Shown here: piece after piece, positions 1 to 9,445 of the stretch
How the letters are laid out: each line of letters begins with the position of its first letter
How positions within the stretch are numbered: the first letter of the stretch is position 1
Source of the DNA: Chitinophaga pinensis DSM 2588
GTDB lineage: Bacteria; Bacteroidota; Bacteroidia; Chitinophagales; Chitinophagaceae
Length of the DNA: 64,000 nt
Assembly: GCF_000024005.1 (NCBI RefSeq)
Contig: NC_013132.1
Location: forward strand, 6,752,001-6,816,000
Reading direction: 5' to 3'
Notes under the pieces: generated by a model
Databases searched by the model: none
Seen by the model: only the letters and a program-made list of their open reading frames with translations
Told to the model about the DNA's origin: nothing
Made by a program: the position numbers and the translations under genes

Positions 1-3000
1 CAGGCGTAAAAGGATATGGCGGCATACCAGGATATAGTCCACGCAGACACAGGAGATCCGCAAAATTCAATGAGAAACTGCGTACGCTGATCTGCACCTC
101 ATCTGGCCCCGGCGCAGCTACGTCTGCCGCTACAATCCGTAATTCTTCTATTCCTCCTGGTCGCTCTAATAATACCCGATGATAGGTACCCATAGACGCT
201 ACTGGTATTACAGTTAATGGTGTGAAGGCTACCTGAACTTCTGGCATACTGTCATGTATGGGCTGAGCAATAACCGGCTGCTCCGATGCAGTAACGGGTA
301 CTGCAACAGGGGGTGCATCAGCTATTATATCTGTAGACAATTCCCGGACCAGTACTGGTTTGAACTTGTCAATAATGTGGCGTAACAGCTGATTGACATT
401 GTTATAGTCAAACAATGCCGTCGTTTGCAGGGTCACACCACATTCTTTATTGATCAGGTTAATAAGTTTTACAGCGATGATTGAATCAATACCATATTCA
501 GAGAAACTTCTTTCATCCAGTATCCTACCTTCTTTGATCATCAGCACATCGGCGATACTCTCGTGTAGACTCATACGCACATGCTCTTCTATCATCTGGT
601 CTGTAACACCTGCAGCTATCGCTGTTACCTGCTGTACAGGTTTAGGTGCCGGCTGCGGCAATTCATTTCGCATCGCAACAGGTGCAGCTGATACCGGAGT
701 AACAGCTACAGCAGGGCGATCGTGTTCCGGTTGCCTTACAATACCATCACTTTCTGCCACGATAATCTGAAAATCAAGGTCTGCAGATGTTGCTACAGGA
801 AATACTACCGGATCCAGTCCTGTCTCTTCCATCACACGTTTCCAGGAGGCAGGCGATAGTCCGGGACAGCCCGGCATACGTAATGCAGGATCTTCATACA
901 ACCACCATCCGTCCAGTAACCCAAATGTCAGGTGCGGGAACAATGGATTCACACACATTTCATTCAGCAATAACAAGCCGTTCTTTTTCATGCTTGCTTT
1001 AATATTCCGCAGCGTTTGCCGGATATTATGAGTAGCATGAAGGGCATTTGCAGAAATAACGATATCAAATTCACCTGCAGGTATCCCCTGTTCCGCAATT
1101 GGTTTTTCAACATCAAAAAGCTGATAGGTGAGATAAGGGAATGAAGGTCCGTAGGTCTGCTCTGCAAACTGTAAAAACGCTTTTGACACATCCGTATAAC
1201 AATACTCGGCAATGTGCGCCCGATAAGGAGCTAACTGATGCAGCACGGTGTAGCTGGTACCTCCCGTACCAGCACCGGCTTCTAGTATACGTACTTTCAT
1301 AGCAGGGTCCTGCTCTTTCCTTAGTCGCAGGTATTCAAGCAGTGTAGCACTCAGTACTTCATTAAAATATTCAGATACGAGGTTGTGTTTATAGATGCCT
1401 TCTACCCTTTCCATGGAAGATCCAGGGAAAAGAACACTTGTAGCTGCTACCTGACCAGTCAGTATCTCTGGTAATACTTTCAGCGTTTCTTCCAGCAGTT
1501 TCACACGGGCCTGTAAGGATGGGTTATTGAGCCATGCGATCTTTCGCTGATGCCATTCGGACCAGATTACATCGATAGCGGCAGATAATGTCTGCTGCAA
1601 GCGGTAACCCGTTTTTTCGGAAATGAGATATCCTTTTCTTGCCAGTGCTTCCAGACTCTCCTCCAGCCATCTGCGGAAGCCAGGACGTATCGCAGTCGTT
1701 TGTAATAAGCTATCGACTGTCACTAATTGTTCACGCCATACACCCATACCTCCCAGTATATTCCAGAGCATCTTCGCCAGCATGTCATCCATTTCCTGCA
1801 TATTCGGCAATACTGTTTTCCGGATACGGTCTGCTTTCTCTTCATAAGCAGCAGCGATGGAAGATGTACTTGTACGAAGACCGGCTACCTGTGCAGCAGC
1901 CTGTCTGAAAGTGATGTTTTCGGCAAACATGGAAGGCACCAGCTGCAAACCATAACGCTCATTCAGGTGACTCAATACGCCTGCAAGCGCCAGTTCATCA
2001 AAACCATACTCCGTCAATTGTGCATCAGGATCTATGCCAGCGGCGACAGTACCAAAAAGTAATGCGGCCCTGTCTGACAATTCGCTGAGTACAGTCGTAT
2101 ATAATGTATCTCTTTCAACACCTGCGGCTTGTGCAGCGTTACCCAAAGTGCTTATTAATGAAGGAATCGTATTATTATAAACACCTACTTTCTCCGAAGG
2201 CAGCATAGCTGTCAGCGGTACGGCATGTGTTGTCTTTGCAAAAGCAATCTGCCCGAAGGATCCCGTCATCAATAGATCCAATGCGCGCATGCCTTCTTCC
2301 GGACTAATAGAAAGAATACCTGCAGCCGTCATCCGGTCCTGGTACTCTTTGGAGGAAACAATGCCAAGGGTACCCCAATAGCCCCAGTTCATCACCTTTA
2401 CATTTACCGGCCATTCTGTTGCCAGCTGGTAAGCAAATGCATCTTTGAATGTACAACCGGCCGCATAGTTACTTTGTCCTGCAGCTTTGATAAAGGACAT
2501 AATACCAGAGAAGAACAGCACGAAATCAGGATGTACATGTCTAAATACTTTTGCCATATTTACGCAGATATCCACTTTTGGCGATAATCCCGCTATAAAA
2601 TGCGCTTCCTCCATACTCGCCAATCCTCTGTCCTGCAATACAATAGCCGAATGTACGATACCATGTATTTGTCCGAAACGCTGCACTATCTCCCGACAAG
2701 CAGCAGCAAGCGACACTTCATTTGTTGCATCAGCTTGTATATATACCGGTGCTTTACCTGCAGCTTTCAGTAGTGAAATGGCTGCCTGTATAGCAGCATC
2801 TTCCGGACGTCTTCCTATCCAGACAATCTGTCCCTGATATTCACGTACCAGGTGCTCGCTCCAGGCTTTACCGATACCACTCGCCCCTCCGATTACGACA
2901 TATACACCACCCTTACGATATACCGGTGCGTCATTCCTGGTTTGTGGAATAGACAGTAATCGCTGCTGATACCAGGCGCCCTGACGGAAGGCATAGGCAT

Positions 3001-6000
3001 CGCCCGCTTTATCCGCAGGCAAAGAGAATATATCTCCTACGGGCAAATGATGCTGGTCATCCACATCAACGATTCTTACGGACCAGTTGCCATACTCTTT
3101 TGCCATAGATCCGGCTAGACCATGTATACCTGCGGCAGCCGCCTGTATATGATCATGTTTATTAATTGCCTGGGCCTTTACAGTGACAATCGTCCATTGC
3201 AGTTCCCTTATACCGTATCCTACAGCTAATAAAGCCTTTATAAGCCGGAATAATGCCAGCACGGTAGTTTGTTGTGCCCCGATAATGCCAGTGTCCGCAA
3301 GCGTCGCAAAATGCGTATACGGCGCAAGCCATACAATATGATCAATCGGCCCAAACCCGTTCAGACTGTCTGCAATAGTATTTACCGTCTCTTCAGGTTT
3401 AATGGCCAGTATCCTGCTTTGCGGCAGGTATGCGCGTACCTGGGAGATGGCCGCCTCTGTACCACCTATTACAGCAACATTAGCTGCCGATGATGGCAGA
3501 TTATTCACGGGAGTCCAATGCAGCAGTTCATTCCATACCGGCGTTAACAAGGATGTATATGATGTCGGGTTAGTGACTGTTGCCGGACTATTCACATCTA
3601 CCCCTGATTGTCCACGTTGTGGTATTTTGGCCGAAAAGCCGCGTAATCTCACCAATGTATGTCCGGTAGCATCACAGATGTCTACGTCCAGTTTCACAAT
3701 TTGTTCACCCGGTCTGCTCTCTGCACTATTACGCGCAACCACCCACAGGACGGGTCCCTTTATTTTTTCTATGACCTCAGCCTCCTGTAATATAAATGGC
3801 AAAGCCAGACTATCCGGCGCAATACGGGCAGGCTCCCTGAGATCGGTATTCAGGGCCATGGCTGCCTGCAAAGCAGCATCCAGCAGAGCCGGATGAAATG
3901 TATACGCCTCACTTGTAGCAGCGATAACTTCCGGTACCAACAATCTCGCAAGCACCTTATCGCGTCCTACATATACTTCTTCAATACATCTGTGCGCAGG
4001 TCCGTAAGCAAGCCCCATCACGCTGAATGCATTATAACACTGCTCGCCTGATAACTGATAAAGATGACAGGCAGCCTTCAGCGCTTCTATGGACTGTGCA
4101 GGCAACACTGTTTTACCCACAGGAACTGCCTGCCCCTGACTATGCACTAACTCCGTATTCCCTTTCTTACTGAATATCTCGAAGGAGACCTGTGTATCCG
4201 GCAGTTGTTGCACGCGGACCTGCAAAGATTCCGGATGACCGTTTACAGAGAATGGTTGTAACCAGGTGATATTCTGCAAACGTAGATCCGGCAGCGGACC
4301 TCCATTATCCGTAAGTGCCTGTGCTACTGCTTCCCTTGCCATTTCGAGGTAAGCGACACCAGGCAGGATATGTTTTCCGTTGACAACATGATCTGACAGG
4401 AAAAATTCCTTTCCTGTAAAGGTAGATTCATAACGTGTGAATGACAGACTGGAAATATTACGGTGCAACATCGGGTGTAATACGCCGTTTAATGAGGGTG
4501 TTACAGGCTGTACCGCTGTATCCGGTAGCCAGTAATGCTCTTTAACAAATGGATAGGCTGGTAAAGATATACGGCGTCCTTTTTCAAAGAGACTACCATA
4601 TTTCAACTGATATCCCTGTGTAAATAATTCCGCCACAACGACCAGCTTTTCGCGGTATTCCTGCTGCACGCGTGAACTACGACAGAAGGCAATACATTCA
4701 TTACCATATTGCTTCAGCGCAGTTTGACTACCTTCTTCTCCGTCCGCGACTATACCTGTATATATACCGGCAACTTTTCCTTTCTCCAGCCATAACTCCA
4801 GTAAACCCTTCAGCTCAGTTGCATCTGTTACCACACAAGCTAATCTGTGTGTCAGGTGCTTCCTGCCGTTCAGCAGCGTATAACTGATCGCTGCTACATC
4901 ATGCTGCTGTGTCCCGATAGCCACGGCCAGCATATCTGCCTGTTGCCGGAGTTGCTCCGCAGATCTGGCAGATAATACGACCAGGTATTCAGGTTGTTGT
5001 ACACTGATTATATCTGCTGCCGGCGCTTCTGCTATTACCAGATGCGCATTCGTACCACTAAAGCCAAAGGAGCTTACAGCCGCCATACGTTTTTTACCGG
5101 CAGTTATATCCCATGGGCGCAATACCGTATTCACATAAAACGGACTATCATTAAAATTGATACGCGGATTACCCTGTTTATAATGTAAAGAAGCCGGTAT
5201 CTTTTTATGCTTCAGCGAGAGCAATACTTTTATCAATCCTGCTACACCAGCTGCTGCTGATGTATGTCCGATATTTGTTTTAATAGACCCTATGCTACAA
5301 TATCCGTTAAGACTGGTCTGCTTTCTGAAAGCCCTGGTTATCGCCTCAAACTCGATCGGATCACCTAAACGGGTACCCGTTCCATGTGCTTCAATCATCT
5401 GCACGGAAGCAGCGTCTATACCAAAAGAGGCATAAACATCTGACACCAGGCGCTCCTGGGATATTGCACTCGGCGCAGTAATACCATTGGTCGTACCATC
5501 CTGGTTAATACCTGATCCGGCTATTACACCATAAATATGATCTCCTGCTGCCAGCGCCTCACTCAAACGCTTCAGTATGACAACACCCGCACCTTCACCA
5601 GGTACAAAACCATCTGCCGCTTCATCAAAGGTGTGACAATGTCCTTTAGGAGATAACATTTCTGCCCGGTTGGCAAAAACATAAAACTTAGGTGTGCTCT
5701 GTACGAATATACCGCCGGCTATCGCCATCTGTGTTTCCCCTGTCCATAAACCCTGACAGGCCAGATGTATTGACATCAGCGAACTGGAACAAGCCGTATC
5801 TACAGAAACTGCAGGTCCTTTCAGGTTCAGAAAATAAGCAATACGTGCAGGTACTACAGAACTGGCATTGCCCCACATCGCCTGCGCAGGTTCTTGTCCG
5901 CTGAATAAATCCTGGTAATCTCCTGCATGACAACCCACATAAATACCACAGGTCTTACCTTCCATATCCGCTCCTGCATAACCGGCATCTTCCAGTGCCT

Positions 6001-9000
6001 TCCAGGTTTCCTCCAGGAATATGCGATGCTGGGGATCCATAAATGTCGCTTCCAATCCGGAAATACCAAAGAAGTCCGGATCAAAGCGTGCTATATCATC
6101 AAGAAATCCTCCTTTATCACAATAGCGCCCATCAGGGAAAAATGGGGACAGATCCCAACGCTTTACGGATCCCACCAGGTCATTACCTGCTGCCAGGTGT
6201 TCCCACAGTTCATCTACATTATCGGCGCCGGGAAACCGGCCGCTGATACCAATAACTGCTATCGGTTCTTTTTGTATAATCTCCTCTTTTCTTATCTGTT
6301 CTTTTGATGCCGCAACCGTCATAGTCGTTTTTTCAACAACCGGCACAGTCACCGGCGCCTCCGCCAGCTGACTGGCAGCCGCCAATGAAGAATAAGCCTC
6401 TAATAGGTAACTGGTCAGCTGATTCACAGAACTATGATCAAATAAAGTTGTTGTACTTAAACTGATTGCCAGCTCCTGATTCAGTAATTCTATAAAATGT
6501 ACCCCGGTGATGGAATCCAGACCATAATCAGCAAAGGGTGCATTTACATTGATCTGTTTCCTGTCTATTTTCAGCGAAATAGTCAGCTTGTCTATGATAG
6601 CTGACTTTACCTTGTCCTCTCTTTGCTTGTCGTTGGTTGCAGCCGATGCTGCTAATTCCGCCGGTTTCACCTGTGGAGAGATATTACTTGTCTCTTTTGC
6701 TGCTTCCCTGACTACTTGTGCTACTGCCAGCGCCTGTCTCACCACACCGTTGCTTTGTGCCACCACAATCTGCTGTCCAAGCGCATGCGTTCCTGCTGCC
6801 GGGAATATTACATGATCAAAACCTTCATTTTCCAGTACCTCCTGCCATTGATGCGGGAACAGCCCGGGACATCCGGGGATGCGTAATTCCTCGTCTTCAC
6901 TAAGCCACCAGCCTTCCAGTAAACTAAAGGCCAGGTGATTAACCATATTATTGCTACTCAGCTCATTCAATAATACCAGGCCGTTTTTCTTTAATAAGGC
7001 TTTGGTATTCCTCAGTGTCTCACGGATATTCTTGGTCGCATGTAATACATTCGTTGCAATTACCAGGTCATAGGTTTCCACCGGTACATCCTGTGTAGCA
7101 GGCGGCTTACCTGCATCGAATATGCGGTAGGTCAGAAATGGATTCTCTGCACCAAATTCTCTGTCCGCATGCATGAGGAATGCCCTGGACAGATCAGTAT
7201 AACAATACTCCGCAACATGCTGATGATAGCCTTCCAGCTTTTTAAATACCATTGCACTGGTACCTCCTGTACCCGCACCGATTTCGATAATACGGATGCG
7301 TACAGCAGGATCATCTTTTCTACGTGTATTCAGATAATCCACTACGGTATCAGCGAGTACTTCATTGAAGTAGTCGGCCACCAGGTTATATTTATAGATC
7401 CCTTCCACCAGTTTCATGGAGGAATTAGGGAACATAATCTGAGTTGATTGTTTCTTGCCGGTCAGCACTTCAGGCAAAGCCTTCAACGACACCTCCAGCA
7501 GTACTACCTTGGCTTTGATATGAGGATTGCTAAGCCACGCTTCTTTCCTGCTATCCCATTCTGCCCAGACTGCATCCATATCAACCGGAGTATAGTCTGT
7601 CACCTGCCAGACGCCATCTGTCAGGTGTACAAAATTATGACGGGATAACACCAGTAAACTTTCTTCCAACCAGCGGTAATAGATTGGTAATACGCCTGAT
7701 TCGACGCGTAACACGGACACATCCTGCGTAGTGCTACGGAAAAATCCCAGCGATTGTAATTGCCCAAACAGTAAATGACACAATAACCTGCCCATTTCAT
7801 TCATGGGGTCTTCCACCTCTTTGTACATGCGATCTACCAGGGCCTGATCCCAGTCAGCCGATTGTTTCAACCGCTCAATCACCGGAGCGCTCCTGGTTGT
7901 ATAAGCCGTCACACTGGCCTGCTGCAACAGCTGTGGCATTGTGAAGTTTGCATTTACCTTCGTCAGCCCTATCTGGCTGATATTTGCAGCCATCAGACTA
8001 TCCAGGGACTTCATTCCTTCTTCAGCCGTAATCGAACCTATACCCGCCTTACTGAGTCTTGTTCTGAAAGCAGCAGGTACAAGTCCGGCGGCGCCAATAT
8101 CGCCCCAATATCCCCAGTTTATTACCTTAACAGCGATACCGGTACTTTTAGCTAATTGGAGCGCAAATGCGTCTTTAAATGTACAGGCGGAAGCATATAC
8201 GCTATGACCCGCTTCACGGGTAAATGCCGCCATAGAAGAAAAGAAGAGTATAAAGTCTGGCCGGTCATTTTCCACTGCCTGTGCAATACGAATGGCTATA
8301 TCAGCCTTTACTTTTACGCCACGACGAAACTCTTCTTCTGTCAGATCTGCAATACGTTTATCAGCCACTTCCAATGCAGAGTGTACGATACCATGTACAG
8401 CGCCAAATTGCTTTTTTACTTTCCGTAATGCATCCTTTAATGCATTACTATCACTCGCATCAGCACTGATGTAATAGGGTTGTTTCTTTTTAAACTTTTT
8501 AATTTTTGTCTGAATATCCTCATCTGCTTTTCTTCTTCCGATCCACACCAGCTGCGCATCATACCGATCCGCCAGGTGATGACTCCATACCTCTCCTACA
8601 CCGCCTGCGCCTCCGATGACAACATAAACACCCTCTTGTCTGTACAGCACATCCTGGGTATCAGTAGCCGTATACGGCACGAATCTCCTGCTAAACCAAC
8701 GGGTATTACGATATGCAAATGTTTCTCCGTCTGATGATGGACGAACCTTAAACACAGCCGCCTCTTCCCAATCAGCATTTTCTTCCACATCCAGCAATCG
8801 CAGCTTCAGGGATGGATATTCCTTTGCAATCACACTGGCAATACCATGTACGCCTGCATTAGCCGGATAAATGGTTTCACGCAGATTTACTTCCAGTGTC
8901 TGCGCTGTTATAATGGTCAGGCCAATGCCAGTCATTGCATAATTTAATTGCAATAAAGCTTTTATCAGTCTGAACAGGGAGAGCACGCCCTCATATTGTG

Positions 9001-9427
9001 CATCTATCAGCCTGTCATCACTCAGGTCGCCTGAAAAGGTAACTGGTGCGATCCAGCAGATATGCCCGATGTTACCGATTGCCTGCAGTTCAACAACGAT
9101 CTGTTCAACATCAGCCGTAGCAGACAACTGAAGTTGTTGTAAGGAAGGATAAAGCTTCCGCATCCATTCAATCCGGCTGGCGTCACCGCCAATCAACACA
9201 ACAGACGTATCCGTAGCCGGCCACTGGACGTCCTGCACATCAGCAATATCCCATACAGGCGCCAGCATGAGCGCTGTTTCCTGCATACCAGTCGGCTGTT
9301 CACCATCCGGCGTCTGCGACGGAACAGTACCTTTACTTCTGAACTGACGGATCTGTTCAAGTCCCTCCTGTTTACTAAGGCGGTTATGTTTTATCTCTTC
9401 AAGTATATGTTCGATATAATCTTTCAT
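1..9427 (-). CDS. trans-AT polyketide synthase, partial (KR-MT-ACP-KS-DH-KR-pseudoACP-MT-ACP-ER...)
   Basis: This is an open frame of at least 3142 codons with no stop, leaving the window at its 5' end of the plus strand. It starts at the ATG 9427-9425, 18 nt after the preceding synthase. Domains by approximate residue: N-terminal linker helix 1-40; KR with GGAGGVG near 270 and catalytic Tyr near 411; C-methyltransferase with GAGTGGTS near 716; ACP with Ser972; KS with Cys1213 in DTACSSSL; DH with an intact HxxxGxxxxP starting at His1680; KR with GGASGIG near 2175 and Tyr near 2321; an ACP-like fold with Glu2478 where the carrier Ser should be; a second methyltransferase near 2714; ACP with Ser2982; then the start of an MDR-type enoylreductase from about 3078. 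No integrated AT is present, so malonyl units must come from the discrete ATs of this operon. The first KR-MT-ACP completes a module whose KS sits at the end of the neighbouring protein. Confidence 0.95.
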   Translation of the reverse strand, partial: MKDYIEHILEEIKHNRLSKQEGLEQIRQFRSKGTVPSQTPDGEQPTGMQETALMLAPVWDIADVQDVQWPATDTSVVLIGGDASRIEWMRKLYPSLQQLQLSATADVEQIVVELQAIGNIGHICWIAPVTFSGDLSDDRLIDAQYEGVLSLFRLIKALLQLNYAMTGIGLTIITAQTLEVNLRETIYPANAGVHGIASVIAKEYPSLKLRLLDVEENADWEEAAVFKVRPSSDGETFAYRNTRWFSRRFVPYTATDTQDVLYRQEGVYVVIGGAGGVGEVWSHHLADRYDAQLVWIGRRKADEDIQTKIKKFKKKQPYYISADASDSNALKDALRKVKKQFGAVHGIVHSALEVADKRIADLTEEEFRRGVKVKADIAIRIAQAVENDRPDFILFFSSMAAFTREAGHSVYASACTFKDAFALQLAKSTGIAVKVINWGYWGDIGAAGLVPAAFRTRLSKAGIGSITAEEGMKSLDSLMAANISQIGLTKVNANFTMPQLLQQASVTAYTTRSAPVIERLKQSADWDQALVDRMYKEVEDPMNEMGRLLCHLLFGQLQSLGFFRSTTQDVSVLRVESGVLPIYYRWLEESLLVLSRHNFVHLTDGVWQVTDYTPVDMDAVWAEWDSRKEAWLSNPHIKAKVVLLEVSLKALPEVLTGKKQSTQIMFPNSSMKLVEGIYKYNLVADYFNEVLADTVVDYLNTRRKDDPAVRIRIIEIGAGTGGTSAMVFKKLEGYHQHVAEYCYTDLSRAFLMHADREFGAENPFLTYRIFDAGKPPATQDVPVETYDLVIATNVLHATKNIRETLRNTKALLKKNGLVLLNELSSNNMVNHLAFSLLEGWWLSEDEELRIPGCPGLFPHQWQEVLENEGFDHVIFPAAGTHALGQQIVVAQSNGVVRQALAVAQVVREAAKETSNISPQVKPAELAASAATNDKQREDKVKSAIIDKLTISLKIDRKQINVNAPFADYGLDSITGVHFIELLNQELAISLSTTTLFDHSSVNQLTSYLLEAYSSLAAASQLAEAPVTVPVVEKTTMTVAASKEQIRKEEIIQKEPIAVIGISGRFPGADNVDELWEHLAAGNDLVGSVKRWDLSPFFPDGRYCDKGGFLDDIARFDPDFFGISGLEATFMDPQHRIFLEETWKALEDAGYAGADMEGKTCGIYVGCHAGDYQDLFSGQEPAQAMWGNASSVVPARIAYFLNLKGPAVSVDTACSSSLMSIHLACQGLWTGETQMAIAGGIFVQSTPKFYVFANRAEMLSPKGHCHTFDEAADGFVPGEGAGVVILKRLSEALAAGDHIYGVIAGSGINQDGTTNGITAPSAISQERLVSDVYASFGIDAASVQMIEAHGTGTRLGDPIEFEAITRAFRKQTSLNGYCSIGSIKTNIGHTSAAAGVAGLIKVLLSLKHKKIPASLHYKQGNPRINFNDSPFYVNTVLRPWDITAGKKRMAAVSSFGFSGTNAHLVIAEAPAADIISVQQPEYLVVLSARSAEQLRQQADMLAVAIGTQQHDVAAISYTLLNGRKHLTHRLACVVTDATELKGLLELWLEKGKVAGIYTGIVADGEEGSQTALKQYGNECIAFCRSSRVQQEYREKLVVVAELFTQGYQLKYGSLFEKGRRISLPAYPFVKEHYWLPDTAVQPVTPSLNGVLHPMLHRNISSLSFTRYESTFTGKEFFLSDHVVNGKHILPGVAYLEMAREAVAQALTDNGGPLPDLRLQNITWLQPFSVNGHPESLQVRVQQLPDTQVSFEIFSKKGNTELVHSQGQAVPVGKTVLPAQSIEALKAACHLYQLSGEQCYNAFSVMGLAYGPAHRCIEEVYVGRDKVLARLLVPEVIAATSEAYTFHPALLDAALQAAMALNTDLREPARIAPDSLALPFILQEAEVIEKIKGPVLWVVARNSAESRPGEQIVKLDVDICDATGHTLVRLRGFSAKIPQRGQSGVDVNSPATVTNPTSYTSLLTPVWNELLHWTPVNNLPSSAANVAVIGGTEAAISQVRAYLPQSRILAIKPEETVNTIADSLNGFGPIDHIVWLAPYTHFATLADTGIIGAQQTTVLALFRLIKALLAVGYGIRELQWTIVTVKAQAINKHDHIQAAAAGIHGLAGSMAKEYGNWSVRIVDVDDQHHLPVGDIFSLPADKAGDAYAFRQGAWYQQRLLSIPQTRNDAPVYRKGGVYVVIGGASGIGKAWSEHLVREYQGQIVWIGRRPEDAAIQAAISLLKAAGKAPVYIQADATNEVSLAAACREIVQRFGQIHGIVHSAIVLQDRGLASMEEAHFIAGLSPKVDICVNMAKVFRHVHPDFVLFFSGIMSFIKAAGQSNYAAGCTFKDAFAYQLATEWPVNVKVMNWGYWGTLGIVSSKEYQDRMTAAGILSISPEEGMRALDLLMTGSFGQIAFAKTTHAVPLTAMLPSEKVGVYNNTIPSLISTLGNAAQAAGVERDTLYTTVLSELSDRAALLFGTVAAGIDPDAQLTEYGFDELALAGVLSHLNERYGLQLVPSMFAENITFRQAAAQVAGLRTSTSSIAAAYEEKADRIRKTVLPNMQEMDDMLAKMLWNILGGMGVWREQLVTVDSLLQTTAIRPGFRRWLEESLEALARKGYLISEKTGYRLQQTLSAAIDVIWSEWHQRKIAWLNNPSLQARVKLLEETLKVLPEILTGQVAATSVLFPGSSMERVEGIYKHNLVSEYFNEVLSATLLEYLRLRKEQDPAMKVRILEAGAGTGGTSYTVLHQLAPYRAHIAEYCYTDVSKAFLQFAEQTYGPSFPYLTYQLFDVEKPIAEQGIPAGEFDIVISANALHATHNIRQTLRNIKASMKKNGLLLLNEMCVNPLFPHLTFGLLDGWWLYEDPALRMPGCPGLSPASWKRVMEETGLDPVVFPVATSADLDFQIIVAESDGIVRQPEHDRPAVAVTPVSAAPVAMRNELPQPAPKPVQQVTAIAAGVTDQMIEEHVRMSLHESIADVLMIKEGRILDERSFSEYGIDSIIAVKLINLINKECGVTLQTTALFDYNNVNQLLRHIIDKFKPVLVRELSTDIIADAPPVAVPVTASEQPVIAQPIHDSMPEVQVAFTPLTVIPVASMGTYHRVLLERPGGIEELRIVAADVAAPGPDEVQISVRSFSLNFADLLCLRGLYPGMPPYPFTP

Positions 9428-9445
9428 AGTACGTGCTGATTTGAA

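Noticed and set aside
450..8734. Many plus-strand open frames of 60-160 codons
   Set aside because: They run antisense to one continuous minus-strand PKS frame with clear domains; their translations show no family features.
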